Shown piece after piece: positions 50,001 to 59,468 of a DNA stretch of 64,000 nt. Position 1 is the stretch's first letter, and every line of letters starts with the position of its first letter. The stretch is taken from the NCBI GenBank assembly GCA_013151235.1, contig JAADIO010000002.1, positions 41,369-105,368 of the forward strand, written 5' to 3'. The translations under genes were made by a program, and so were the position numbers. The notes beneath the pieces were generated by a model. That model saw nothing but the letters and a program-made list of their open reading frames with translations. It did no database searches and had not been told where the DNA came from. The DNA is from Deltaproteobacteria bacterium (GTDB lineage Bacteria > CG2-30-53-67).

Positions 50001-50091
50001 ACCAGCAAAAGGGGTCAACCAGCAAAAGGGGTCAAGTCTGCTCTTGGCTCTTATCCCAGTGCCTCTGTACAACGCTTCAACTTCTTGACCC
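50001..50091. repeat. Short tandem and inverted repeat, REP-like remnant
   Basis: The 17-bp ACCAGCAAAAGGGGTCA occurs twice in tandem (50001-50034), and GGGTCAAG (50029-50036) is inverted at 50084-50091 (CTTGACCC). Similar AGGGGTCAAG ends are often seen around REP-associated transposases; none is present here. Confidence 0.5.
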
Positions 50092-50154
50092 GATTCAATT
50101 TTCCTGTTAGTTTTTCCTAATTATGTTGTCAATGACAAGCAGAGAGGTATGGCC

Positions 50155-50472
50155 ATGTCGGATGATTGCCGGAAGGTTTCAGTGGTTATTGATGACCGGG
50201 AAGCCCGCAGCGGACTGCCTGAAATCCTCGGTTCTCTTGAAGAGGTGGAGGTCTCCTTCCGTCGCCTTCCGTTAGGAGATTATGTGGTCGATGGTCTGTT
50301 CCTTTTCGAGCGGAAGCGCCTCCCCGATTTTGCTGCTTCGATCCGGGACGGAAGACTTTTTCAGCAGACGGCACGACTGGCTCTATCGGAGAAACGGTCT
50401 GCACTGATCCTTGAAGGGCGGGGACGGGATCTTGCTGCGTGCGGGACAATTCTCAATTTCCCCCGGCTGTGA
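50155..50472 (+). pseudogene. Truncated ERCC4-type nuclease
   Basis: About 105 aa corresponding to the ERCC4 (XPF-like) nuclease domain. VVIDDREARSGLPEIL, the LPLGDYVVDGLFLFERKRLPDF segment (ERKxxxD catalytic motif) and RDGRLFQQ are recognisable. Stand-alone bacterial homologues are usually about twice as long with a C-terminal helix-hairpin-helix region; here the frame ends abruptly at LNFPRL just before the fdh gene. It may be a remnant or a minimal active domain. ATG 50155 follows AGAGG; ATG 50149 is too close. Confidence 0.65.
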
Positions 50473-50485
50473 TATACTGACGGGC

Positions 50486-52564
50486 ATGAAGAAAGTCTAT
50501 ACGATCTGTCCCTACTGCGGGTGTGGGTGCGGTCTTTATCTGCATTTGTCCCACAACCGGATCACCGGCGTCTCCCCCAGCCGGGCGCATCCGGTCAACG
50601 GGGGAATGCTCTGCGTGAAGGGGTGGAACGCCCACGAATTCATTCACCATCCCGACCGGCTGGCCTCCCCCCTCCGGAAAACGGAACGGGGCCGGGTCCG
50701 GACCTCCTGGCGGGATGCGCTGAACCTGACCGCCTCCCGGCTCTCCGCCATTGCCGCTGAATACGGTCCCGATTCGATCGGTTTTCTCAGTTCCGCAAAG
50801 TGCAGCAATGAAGAAAACTATCTCATGATGAAATTCGCCCGCGCGGTCATTGGGACGAACAACATCGATCACTGCGCCCGGCTATGCCATTCGTCCACCG
50901 TGGGCGGCCTCTCCGGAACCTTCGGCTCGGGCGCCATGACCAATTCCATTGCCGAGATTGATGAGGCAAAGACCCTCTTCGTGATCGGTTCCAACACGAC
51001 CGAACAGCATCCCATGATCGGGATGCACATGCTCCGTGCCGTGGACCGGGGCGCGACCCTGATTGTTGCCGACCCGCGGAGGACCCAGATCGCCGAGTTT
51101 GCCCGGATTCATCTACGGCATCGGAGCGGGACGGATATTGCCTTGCTGAACAGCATCATGAATGTGATCATCCTCGAAGGGCTGGTGGATATCGAATTCG
51201 TGAAGCGGCGCACGGAAAATTTTGATGGCCTGATGAATGTTGTCAACTTTTACACGCCATCCGTCGGCGCCAAGGTCACCGGTGTTCCTGCGGGAATGAT
51301 CCGCAAGGCGGCGCGGATCTTTGCGACGCAGCAGCGCTCCATGCTCTTCTATGCCATGGGGATCACCCAGCATATCTGCGGGGTGGACAATGTCCGGGCC
51401 TGTGCCAACCTGATCATGTTGACGGGTCATATCGGGCAGCCTTTTTCCGGGTTGAACCCGTTGCGGGGGCAGAACAATGTGCAGGGGGCCTGCGACATGG
51501 GGGCGCTTCCCGATTTCTATTCGGGCTATCAGGAGGTGAGCGATCCCGCTGCGCGGCGGAAATTCTCCCGTGCCTGGGGAACCCCGCTTCCCGACCGGCC
51601 GGGGATGACCCTGACGGAGATGATCGATGCCATGGCGGAGGGGAAGATCCGTGCCCTCTACGTGATGGGGGAGAACCCGCTCCTCTCCGATCCGGACCTG
51701 AACCACGTTCGGGAGGCGTTCAGCCGACTCGATTTTCTGGTAGTCCAGGACATCTTTCTCTCCGAGACGGCAAAGATCGCCGATGTCGTCCTCCCCGCCG
51801 CGAGCTATGCGGAAAAAGACGGCACCTACACGAACACGGAGCGGCGCGTACAGAAGGCCGAGCAGGCGCTTTCACCCTTTGGGGAGAGCCTGCCGGACTG
51901 GCAGATCCTCTGTCAGCTTGCAAACCGCATGGGCTATCCCATGTCCTACCACGGGACCTACGAGATCATGGAGGAGATCGCCCTTTTGAGCCCCTCCTAC
52001 GGCGGGATGCTTCACCACCGGCTCCATGAAAATTTCGGGCTCCAGTGGCCCTGTCCCGACCTGAACCATAAGGGGACCCCTTACCTGCACCGGAAGAAGT
52101 TCGCCCGGGGTCTCGGTCGGTTCATCCCCGTGGAATTCATTCCGGCGGCCGAGCCGGTTGACGGAGATTATCCCCTGCTGCTGACGACCGGACGGATCTA
52201 TTTCCATTATCATACCGGGACGATGTGCCGACGGACCTCCACACTGGAACGGGAGGAGCCGGAATGTTTTGTTGAGATGAATCCTTCCGATGCCGAAGGT
52301 CGCGGCATCCGGAACGGACAAATCGTCCGGATCACCTCCCGACGGGGCACCCTGACGGTCCGAACCTTCCTGACGGAGAAGACCCCGGCGGGAACGGTCT
52401 TCCTCCCCTTCCACTTCCGGGAAGCGGCGGCGAACCTTCTGACATGTGCCGCCACCGATCCCGAAGCGGGGATCCCGGAATTCAAGGTCTGTGCCGTCCG
52501 GGTGGAACCCCGGACCGCCGGTCGACATCCGGAAAAAGAACAGGAAAAGATTCTTCATCACTGA
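50486..52564 (+). CDS. Formate dehydrogenase, molybdopterin catalytic subunit
   Basis: 692-aa molybdenum/tungsten bis-MGD oxidoreductase. The N-terminal [4Fe-4S] cysteines are C8, C11, C15 and C43 (CPYCGCGC...CVKG). The metal-ligand cysteine is C134 in CARLCHSSTVGGL, so it is a cysteine, not selenocysteine, enzyme. The molybdopterin domain (SNTTEQHPMIG, NPLRGQNNVQGACDMG) and C-terminal binding domain are complete. The two following subunits suggest NAD(P)-linked electron transfer. The start has only a weak ribosome site. Formate specificity is inferred from family resemblance. Confidence 0.88.
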   Translation: MKKVYTICPYCGCGCGLYLHLSHNRITGVSPSRAHPVNGGMLCVKGWNAHEFIHHPDRLASPLRKTERGRVRTSWRDALNLTASRLSAIAAEYGPDSIGFLSSAKCSNEENYLMMKFARAVIGTNNIDHCARLCHSSTVGGLSGTFGSGAMTNSIAEIDEAKTLFVIGSNTTEQHPMIGMHMLRAVDRGATLIVADPRRTQIAEFARIHLRHRSGTDIALLNSIMNVIILEGLVDIEFVKRRTENFDGLMNVVNFYTPSVGAKVTGVPAGMIRKAARIFATQQRSMLFYAMGITQHICGVDNVRACANLIMLTGHIGQPFSGLNPLRGQNNVQGACDMGALPDFYSGYQEVSDPAARRKFSRAWGTPLPDRPGMTLTEMIDAMAEGKIRALYVMGENPLLSDPDLNHVREAFSRLDFLVVQDIFLSETAKIADVVLPAASYAEKDGTYTNTERRVQKAEQALSPFGESLPDWQILCQLANRMGYPMSYHGTYEIMEEIALLSPSYGGMLHHRLHENFGLQWPCPDLNHKGTPYLHRKKFARGLGRFIPVEFIPAAEPVDGDYPLLLTTGRIYFHYHTGTMCRRTSTLEREEPECFVEMNPSDAEGRGIRNGQIVRITSRRGTLTVRTFLTEKTPAGTVFLPFHFREAAANLLTCAATDPEAGIPEFKVCAVRVEPRTAGRHPEKEQEKILHH

Positions 52565-52593
52565 CGGCTTTGTCGTCACGGAGCAACCGAAAC

Positions 52594-53622
52594 ATGGGCA
52601 AGGCCTGTATCCTCGACAAGAACCATCTCCCCTACTGGCTGCGGCAGATCCGTAAGGAGCGGAGACTAATCGCTCCCATGGTTACGATTGCGGGGGATCC
52701 GGTCTATAAGGAGGTCGGCAATATTCACGAGATCCAGCTTGATGGTCCGGCGTGCCTCCCCTCGGTCAAGGAATTCTTCTTCCCGCAGACGGAGGTAATG
52801 TTCCGGTGCCGGGAAGGAAAGGTCCGGGAAGAGGTCCTCGGAGTCCCCACGGTCATCTTCGGACTCCGTTCCTGCGATGTCGCGGCATTGCACAGAGTCG
52901 ATCGGTTCATGGGTGGAGATTTTCACGATCCCTACTATGAAAGAAAACGGGAAAATACGATTCTTGTCTCCGTCGGTTGCAACCGGCCCGATCCGACCTG
53001 CTTCTGCATGAACCTCGGCACAGGCCCTTTCCTGCATGAGGGATACGATATCCAGTTGACCGATCTCGGATCCCGCTATTTTGTGGAGACCGCATCCGGC
53101 CGCGCCGCAAAATTGCTCCGGAAGTTTCGATACCTCTTCAGGAACCCCTCAAAAACAGATTATGAAGATCAATATGAAGCAATCCACCTCTCCAGGACCT
53201 GTTTTGAAAAACGGATGAACCTGGAGGGGGCCCGGAAGGCCATGGCCGCGGGGGAGGTGCCCGAGGCGTTCTGGCAGTCAGTCACGAAACGGTGTTTCGA
53301 ATGCGGCGGCTGTGTCTATGTCTGCCCGGTCTGTACCTGCTTCAACGTCCTCGACCGGAAGGAGGGCGGTACCGTCGAGCGGTGCAGAGTCTGGGACACC
53401 TGTCTCTTCAAGGGATTTACGAGAATGGCCGGAGGGGTCCTGCCGAACCGGGAACGGGTGAAGAGGACAAAACGGTGGTATGAGCATAAGATTCTGCATG
53501 CACCGGAGCAGATCGGGGCCTTCGGCTGCGTGGGATGCGGTCGGTGTACCCTTGCCTGCCCCGGCGTGATCGATATGGCGACGGTGGGGATGCAACTGAC
53601 CAAAGGGGTGGAGCAGCCGTGA
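52594..53622 (+). CDS. Iron-sulfur beta subunit (sulfhydrogenase HydB-type)
   Basis: 342-aa protein of the type found as beta subunit in soluble hydrogenase/sulfhydrogenase and anaerobic sulfite reductase complexes. Cysteine clusters CFECGGCVYVCPVCTC (about residues 230-245) and CVGCGRCTLACP (about 315-327) bind two [4Fe-4S] clusters. GLRSCDVAALHRVDRFM and SVGCNRPDPTCFCMNLGTGP are conserved in this family. It should relay electrons between the formate dehydrogenase and the flavin subunit. ATG 52594 follows GGAG; its stop overlaps the next start. Confidence 0.85.
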   Translation: MGKACILDKNHLPYWLRQIRKERRLIAPMVTIAGDPVYKEVGNIHEIQLDGPACLPSVKEFFFPQTEVMFRCREGKVREEVLGVPTVIFGLRSCDVAALHRVDRFMGGDFHDPYYERKRENTILVSVGCNRPDPTCFCMNLGTGPFLHEGYDIQLTDLGSRYFVETASGRAAKLLRKFRYLFRNPSKTDYEDQYEAIHLSRTCFEKRMNLEGARKAMAAGEVPEAFWQSVTKRCFECGGCVYVCPVCTCFNVLDRKEGGTVERCRVWDTCLFKGFTRMAGGVLPNRERVKRTKRWYEHKILHAPEQIGAFGCVGCGRCTLACPGVIDMATVGMQLTKGVEQP

Positions 53623-54452
53623 AGTCTCATAACATCTACACCCCCTTTTCTGCTGAAATCCGGTCGATTGTGAAGGAGACGGCCGATGTCCATCTTTACC
53701 GGTTCTCCCTGCCGGAGGGGACGGTCTGCCCGCCGGGCCGGTTCTTCATGGTCTCTCTCTGGGGAGCGGGGGAGGTCCCGATTTCCATCGCTTCCCATTC
53801 CGAAGCAGGTGAGTGGCTGGAGCTGTGCATCCGGAGGACCGGCCATGTCACCTCCGCGATAGACCATCTGCAGGAAGGGGATCAACTCTGGTTGCGGGGG
53901 CCCTACGGGAACGGCTTTCCCCTTGAGATCGCCGAGGGGGCCGAGATCGTAATTGTTGCAGGGGGGATCGGCATGGCGCCGCTCCGGCCCCTCCTCTACG
54001 AATTCACGGTTCCGGGAAAAGGATACGGCGGGGTGACGCTGATCTACGGTTCCCGGACACCGGAGGAGATTCTTTTCAAAGAAGAGATCGAAAACTATAC
54101 CGCGCGGGGAATCAACGTGAAGTTGTGCGTCGACCGGGGTGACGGCAGCTGGAGCGGCCATGTCGGGCTGGTCACCGATCTGCTCGGCGACATCCGGAGC
54201 GACATGCAATCCACCGTAGCCTATCTCTGCGGACCCGGGATCATGATCCAAAATGTCACCCGTGACCTGCACCGCATGGGGATACCGCACGACCGGATCA
54301 TTACCACCCTGGAGGCCCACATGAAATGCGGTGTCGGCAAGTGCGGCCACTGCTATGCGGGCGGCAAATATATCTGCACCGACGGTCCCGTATTTACCTA
54401 CCGGGAAATCATTGAAAACCGAATCACCGGGGATACCAGGAGATCAGGTTGA
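53619..54452 (+). CDS. FAD/NAD(P)-binding gamma subunit (HydG-type)
   Basis: 277-aa diaphorase subunit with a ferredoxin-NADP reductase-like FAD domain (VPISIASHSEAG), an NAD(P)-binding domain (IVIVAGGIGMAPLRPLLYE, TLIYGSRTPEEILF) and a C-terminal [2Fe-2S] region (MKCGVGKCGHCYAGGKYIC). It resembles the gamma subunit of sulfhydrogenases and DHOD electron-transfer subunits. The GTG overlaps the previous stop (GTGA) and follows GGAG. Its 3' end overlaps the convergent glgP by 29 bases. Confidence 0.85.
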   Translation: MKSHNIYTPFSAEIRSIVKETADVHLYRFSLPEGTVCPPGRFFMVSLWGAGEVPISIASHSEAGEWLELCIRRTGHVTSAIDHLQEGDQLWLRGPYGNGFPLEIAEGAEIVIVAGGIGMAPLRPLLYEFTVPGKGYGGVTLIYGSRTPEEILFKEEIENYTARGINVKLCVDRGDGSWSGHVGLVTDLLGDIRSDMQSTVAYLCGPGIMIQNVTRDLHRMGIPHDRIITTLEAHMKCGVGKCGHCYAGGKYICTDGPVFTYREIIENRITGDTRRSG

Positions 54453-56949
54453 GCTCCAGGGGGACCTGTGCCTCCGGATGATAGGGAAGCAGGCGCGGTG
54501 TGAAATCCCCGGCCGGACGTGATGTCCTGATCCGGCAGGTATACCGCTCCCAGCTTGGAGTACCGGGAGCCGGGGCCTCGTGGTTCATTTCCTGCCGTAC
54601 CGCTTTTTCGGAATTCGCGGATTCCGCGTAGAGTTGTACCTGCACAAAGTCCGCAGGAATCCCGCCGATTTCCAGCAGGACCTCGAAGGACCAGCCGTCC
54701 GGTTCCTGCCGTGCGTTGAACTTCCCCCATGAAATTCTGTTCCAGAACCGGGTCAGGGTCTCTTCCCAGTTCCGGAGTTCTTTCGCCAGGCTTCCCCGGT
54801 TCTCCATTCTCTGTTGAAAGGCCGCGGCCGCAGGGAGATAGATCTTTTCAGCATATTCCCGGACCATCCGGTTACTGCTGAAACGAGGAGTGAGGTGGGC
54901 CATGCTGGCCCGTATTCGGCGGATCCAGGCTTCCGGGAGATCATTCCCGTTCCGGTTGTAGAACTCAGGTATGACCTCTTCTTCGAGGAGGTGGTAGAGC
55001 TGTTCGGCTTCAAGACGGTCCCACTCCCCTGCAGGGTGTTCCCGGCCGTCTCCCAGCGCCCACCCCACTTCGGGGGAGTAGGCCTCTGCCCACCAGCCGT
55101 CGAGGGACGACAGGTTGAGTCCGCCGTTGACCAGGACCTTCATGCCGCTCGTCCCCGAGGCTTCCCAGGGGCGCCGCGGATTGTTGATCCAGACATCGAC
55201 TCCCTGGACCATTTCCAGGGCCAGGTCCATGTCGTAATCTTCAAGAAAAACCACACGACGGTGTACCTCGGGCCGTTCCGCGAACCGGGTCCATTGCCGC
55301 ACAAGTTCTTTGCCGGTTTCATCCTGCGGGTGGGCCTTGCCGGCCACGATGATTTGCACGGGCCGTGCAGAATCGCGGAGCAGACGAATCAGGCGTTCCG
55401 GATCCATCAGCAGGAGATTCGGACGTTTGTACTCGGCGAAACGGCGGGCAAATCCGAGGGTCAGTGCGTCCGGATTGAGGACCTTCTCCGCCTCGGCCAC
55501 CCGGTTCGGTGGAAGTCCCTGCTGTCCGAGGTGCCGGGCAAGGCGCCTGCGGGCGTAGCGGACAAGATCCGCCCGTTCCGCGCGGCGGCAGGACCAGAGA
55601 TCCTCATCACTCATCTTGCTCAGGATCGCTCCGGTCAGGGTTTTTAGTGTCCCCTTCCACCGGTCTTTGCCGCAGACCTGTGTCCAGGCCTCATCCGCCC
55701 AGGGAGAGTCCCAGGAGGGAACATGGACCCCGTTGGTAATGTGCGTGACCGGCACTTCCTGCTCCGGCCATCGGGGAAAAAGATCCTGAAAAATTCGTCG
55801 GCTGACCTTCCCGTGCAGGCGGCTGACCCCGTTGATGGTGCCGCAGGTGCGGAGCGCCAGGTAGGCCATATTAAACGGTTCCTTGCTGTCATCGGGATCC
55901 CGGCGTCCGAGGGCGGCCAGTTCATGAGGAGAAACGCCTAAGCTTGCGGCATAATCCCGGCCATATTTTTCCAGGAGATCCCGGGAAAAGAGATCGAAAC
56001 CGGCGGTCACCGGCGTGTGCGTGGTAAAGATATTTCCGGGACGGCTTGTCCGGAGGGCGTCCCGGAAGTCGAGGTCTTCTTTTTCCATGAGATGCCGGGC
56101 CCGTTCCAGCGTCACGAAAGCCGCGTGCCCTTCGTTGAGATGGCAGACCTCGATGGGAAGACCGAGCGCCTCTATCAGCCGCCAGCCGCAAATCCCCAGG
56201 GCGATCTCCTGGGCCAGGCGCATCTCGTGCCCGCCGCCGTAGAGCTTGCCGGTAATCCCCCGGTCCATCGGGCTGTTCAATGGGTCGTTGCTGTCGAGCA
56301 GGTAGAGCAGGACCCGGCCGACCTGTGCCTTCCAGACGCGAAAACGGACGGTTCGTCCGGGGAAGTCGTAAGCGACGTGCAGCCAGGAGCCGTTTCCCGC
56401 GATGACCGGTGTAATAGGGAGGCTCGCCGGATCATTATAGGGATAGATCTCCTGCTGGCGGCCACCGGCATCGACGACCTGCCGGAAATAGCCTTCCTGA
56501 TAGAGCAGGCCCACACCGGCCACCGGCACGCCGAGGTCGCTTGCCCCCTTGAGATAGTCCCCCGCCAGGATCCCCAGGCCCCCGGCATAGATGGGAAGGG
56601 CCTCGCTGAGGCCGAACTCCATGCTGAAGTAGGCGATCGTGGGCAAAGGGGTCTCCCCGAAGATTCCATGGCTCCAGCAGGAACAGCCGAGATATGCCGT
56701 ACGGGCTTCGGCCAGACGTTCCAGTTCTTTCCTGAATTTCCCATCCCCCGCCAGCTCCTCCAGCCGCTCCCTGGAAAGGTTCTGCAGGACCACGTAAGGG
56801 TTGCGGGTTCGCTCCCAGGTCTCCGGGTCCACGTCATTCCAGAAGGTGTCCCCGTCATGGCTCCACATCCAGCGCAGATCGGTTACCAGGTCTGCACAGG
56901 GTTCCAGCCCGGGGGGAAGTTTTCTCGGGAAAAAGGGTGCGGTCTCCAT
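54424..56949 (-). CDS. glgP: Alpha-glucan (glycogen) phosphorylase
   Basis: Releases glucose 1-phosphate from glycogen. The 841-aa chain is of the bacterial short-type alpha-glucan phosphorylase family (TIAYFSMEFGLSEALPIYAGGLGILAGDYLKGASDLG). The PLP-lysine motif EASGTSGMKVLVNGGLNLSSLDGWW and HLNEGHAAF are intact. It probably acts with the debranching enzyme at 35.5 kb. AAGGAG precedes the ATG. Confidence 0.95.
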   Translation of the reverse strand: METAPFFPRKLPPGLEPCADLVTDLRWMWSHDGDTFWNDVDPETWERTRNPYVVLQNLSRERLEELAGDGKFRKELERLAEARTAYLGCSCWSHGIFGETPLPTIAYFSMEFGLSEALPIYAGGLGILAGDYLKGASDLGVPVAGVGLLYQEGYFRQVVDAGGRQQEIYPYNDPASLPITPVIAGNGSWLHVAYDFPGRTVRFRVWKAQVGRVLLYLLDSNDPLNSPMDRGITGKLYGGGHEMRLAQEIALGICGWRLIEALGLPIEVCHLNEGHAAFVTLERARHLMEKEDLDFRDALRTSRPGNIFTTHTPVTAGFDLFSRDLLEKYGRDYAASLGVSPHELAALGRRDPDDSKEPFNMAYLALRTCGTINGVSRLHGKVSRRIFQDLFPRWPEQEVPVTHITNGVHVPSWDSPWADEAWTQVCGKDRWKGTLKTLTGAILSKMSDEDLWSCRRAERADLVRYARRRLARHLGQQGLPPNRVAEAEKVLNPDALTLGFARRFAEYKRPNLLLMDPERLIRLLRDSARPVQIIVAGKAHPQDETGKELVRQWTRFAERPEVHRRVVFLEDYDMDLALEMVQGVDVWINNPRRPWEASGTSGMKVLVNGGLNLSSLDGWWAEAYSPEVGWALGDGREHPAGEWDRLEAEQLYHLLEEEVIPEFYNRNGNDLPEAWIRRIRASMAHLTPRFSSNRMVREYAEKIYLPAAAAFQQRMENRGSLAKELRNWEETLTRFWNRISWGKFNARQEPDGWSFEVLLEIGGIPADFVQVQLYAESANSEKAVRQEMNHEAPAPGTPSWERYTCRIRTSRPAGDFTPRLLPYHPEAQVPLELNLISWYPR

Positions 56950-57085
56950 GGCTTTGCTCCTTGTGCATGTTTTTCGCTTCTGATTTGCTTTGCGTCCTTG
57001 GCGTCCTTCGCGAGAGGCCGCTTTCAGATTTTGCTTTTTGATCTTGTCTTACCCTTTGTGCCTGTGTGCCTCTGCCCCTCGCTTC
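56950..57085. repeat. Degenerate direct-repeat gap between glgP and phosphoketolase
   Basis: The 136-base gap contains, read on the minus strand, loosely repeated blocks of the type GAAGGACGCCAAGGACGCAAAG and AGAGGCACACAGGCACAAAG. Such blocks are often seen between genes in environmental genomes. Nothing else is recognised. Confidence 0.4.
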
Positions 57086-59449
57086 TCAACTGTCCCCCTT
57101 CCATCGCCACTCGATAATTTCAGGCATGTCTTCACCGTACCGCCGGATGTATTCCTTGTGTTCGATCAGCCGGTCCCGCACGAACTGTTTGGTATAGGCT
57201 GCGACGGCATCGAGTTTCGGCACACGGTCGATCACGTCCGCCATCAGGTGGAACCGGTCCAGATCGTTGCGGACGGCCATGTCGAAGGGGGTGGTCGTGG
57301 TTCCCTCTTCCTTGTAACCCCGTACGTGCAGGTTTCCGTGGTTGGTCCGCCGGTAGGTCAGGCGGTGAATCAGCCAGGGATAGCCGTGGAAGGCGAAGAT
57401 GATCGGCTTGTCCCGGGTGAAGAGGGCATCGAAATCCCTGTTGGAAAGCCCGTGAGGATGTTCTTCCTTCGGCTCGAGGGTCATGAGATCCACCACATTG
57501 ATCACACGGATTTTAAGATCCGGCACATGTTCACGGAGAAGATCCACGGCCGCGAGGGTCTCCAACGTCGGAACATCCCCGGCGCAGGCCATGACCACAT
57601 CGGGATCGGCACCGAGATCGCTGCTTGCCCACTCCCAGATCCCGATCCCCGAGGAGCAGTGCTTGACGGCCGCATCCATATCGAGGTATTGGAGGGAGGG
57701 CTGTTTCCCGGCCACGATGACGTTCACGTAGTTCCGGCTCCGCAGGCAGTGATCGGTGACCGAGAGGAGGGTATTGGCATCGGGGGGGAAGTAGACCCGG
57801 ACGATGCCGGCCTTCTTGTTGACCACGTGATCGATGAAGCCGGGGTCCTGGTGGGAAAAGCCGTTATGGTCCTGGCGCCAGACATGGGAGGTAAGCAGGT
57901 AGTTGAGGGAGGCAATGGGGCGACGCCAGGGGATTTCCGTCTCCGTGACCTTGAGCCATTTGGCGTGCTGGTTGAACATCGAATCGATAATATGGATGAA
58001 GGCCTCGTAGCAGGAGAAGAAACCGTGCCGTCCGGTCAGGAGATACCCCTCCAGCCAGCCCTGGCAGGTATGCTCGCTCAGGATTTCCATGACACGGCCG
58101 TCCGGCGCAAGATGGTCATCCTCGGGAATCTTCGGGTCCATCCAGGTCCGGTCCGTCACTTCAAACAGGGCGCTCAGGCGGTTCGAGGCGGTCTCGTCCG
58201 GACCGAAGACACGGAAATTGTGCATATTGCTTTTCATCACATCCCGCAGGAAGCGGCCCATCACCCGGGTCGCCTCGGCGGTCACCCGGCCCGGCTCCGC
58301 GACTTCGACGGCATACTCCTCAAAGTCCGGCAGTTTGAGATCGCGGAGCAGGATCCCCCCGTTGGCATGGAGATTGGCCCCCATCCGGCGCTCCCCCTTC
58401 GGGGCAAGTTCGGCCAATTCGGGACGCAGGGTGCCCTTCTCATCAAAGAGTTCTTCCGGCCGGTAGCTCTTCATCCATGTTTCGAGCAGCGTGACATGTT
58501 CGGGCTTGGTCGCCATCTCGGCAAAGGGGACCTGGTGCGACCGCCAGAACCCCTCGGTCTTGAGCCCATCGACCTCTTGGGGGCCGGTCCACCCCTTGGG
58601 GGTCCGCAGGATGATCATCGGCCAGCGGGGCCGGCCGGCCAGGCCGTGGGTCCGGGCCTCGTCCTGTATGGTTTTGATCTCGTCGAACACCGTCTCCAGG
58701 GTTTCGGCCATGACCCGGTGCATTGACTCGGGTTCCTCTCCTTCCACGAAGAAGGGATTGTAACCGTAGCCGACAAAGAGGTCCTTCAACTCCTCATGAG
58801 GGATGCGGGAAAGGACCGTGGGATTGGCGATCTTGTAGCCGTTTAAGTGCAGAATGGGCAGTACCGCGCCGTCACGAACCGGATTGAGAAATTTGTTCGA
58901 GTGCCAGGCCGTGGCAAGAGGTCCGGTTTCAGCCTCCCCGTCTCCCACCACGCAGGCGGCAACCAGATCGGGATTGTCAAAGACGGCGCCGAAGGCGTGT
59001 GCGACCGAGTAACCGAGTTCCCCCCCCTCGTGAATGGAGCCGGGGGTCTCCGGGGCGACATGACTCGGAATCCCGCCGGGGAAAGAGAATTGCCGGAAGA
59101 GCTTCTTCATTCCTTCCGCATCCCGTGAGATGTTCGGATAGAACTCGCTGTAGGTCCCCTCCAGGTAGGTATTCGCCACCAGGCCCGGACCGCCGTGGCC
59201 GGGGCCGGCGATATAGATCATGTTGAGATCCCGTTCACGGATCATCCGGTTGAGATGAACGTAGATAAAATTCAGCCCCGGCGTGGTCCCCCAGTGCCCC
59301 AGGAGTCTGCGCTTGATGTGCGGAAGCGACAGGGATTCCCTGAGCAGCGGATTGTCATAGAGATAGATCTGGCCGATCGAAAGATAGTTGGCCGCCCGCC
59401 AGTAGGCGTCCATCTTCTTGAGTTCCTCCTGTGACAACGATTGATTCAT
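57086..59449 (-). CDS. Phosphoketolase
   Basis: Thiamine-diphosphate enzyme cleaving xylulose 5-phosphate and/or fructose 6-phosphate to acetyl phosphate. The 787-aa protein has the Xfp start [40 protein letters not shown], and the TPP motif [24 protein letters not shown] 59449 follows GGAGG by five bases. The acetate kinase gene lies 19 bases upstream on the same strand, which closes the route to acetate and ATP. Substrate preference cannot be read from sequence. Confidence 0.95.
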   Translation of the reverse strand: MNQSLSQEELKKMDAYWRAANYLSIGQIYLYDNPLLRESLSLPHIKRRLLGHWGTTPGLNFIYVHLNRMIRERDLNMIYIAGPGHGGPGLVANTYLEGTYSEFYPNISRDAEGMKKLFRQFSFPGGIPSHVAPETPGSIHEGGELGYSVAHAFGAVFDNPDLVAACVVGDGEAETGPLATAWHSNKFLNPVRDGAVLPILHLNGYKIANPTVLSRIPHEELKDLFVGYGYNPFFVEGEEPESMHRVMAETLETVFDEIKTIQDEARTHGLAGRPRWPMIILRTPKGWTGPQEVDGLKTEGFWRSHQVPFAEMATKPEHVTLLETWMKSYRPEELFDEKGTLRPELAELAPKGERRMGANLHANGGILLRDLKLPDFEEYAVEVAEPGRVTAEATRVMGRFLRDVMKSNMHNFRVFGPDETASNRLSALFEVTDRTWMDPKIPEDDHLAPDGRVMEILSEHTCQGWLEGYLLTGRHGFFSCYEAFIHIIDSMFNQHAKWLKVTETEIPWRRPIASLNYLLTSHVWRQDHNGFSHQDPGFIDHVVNKKAGIVRVYFPPDANTLLSVTDHCLRSRNYVNVIVAGKQPSLQYLDMDAAVKHCSSGIGIWEWASSDLGADPDVVMACAGDVPTLETLAAVDLLREHVPDLKIRVINVVDLMTLEPKEEHPHGLSNRDFDALFTRDKPIIFAFHGYPWLIHRLTYRRTNHGNLHVRGYKEEGTTTTPFDMAVRNDLDRFHLMADVIDRVPKLDAVAAYTKQFVRDRLIEHKEYIRRYGEDMPEIIEWRWKGDS

Positions 59450-59468
59450 GGCAGCCTCCACTGTGGTT

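Noticed and set aside
50486-52564. Selenocysteine in the formate dehydrogenase
   Set aside because: The metal-ligand position is an ordinary cysteine codon and no in-frame TGA is present.
56990-58726. Plus-strand open frame of 578 codons
   Set aside because: Antisense to the phosphoketolase gene; low-complexity composition and no motifs.
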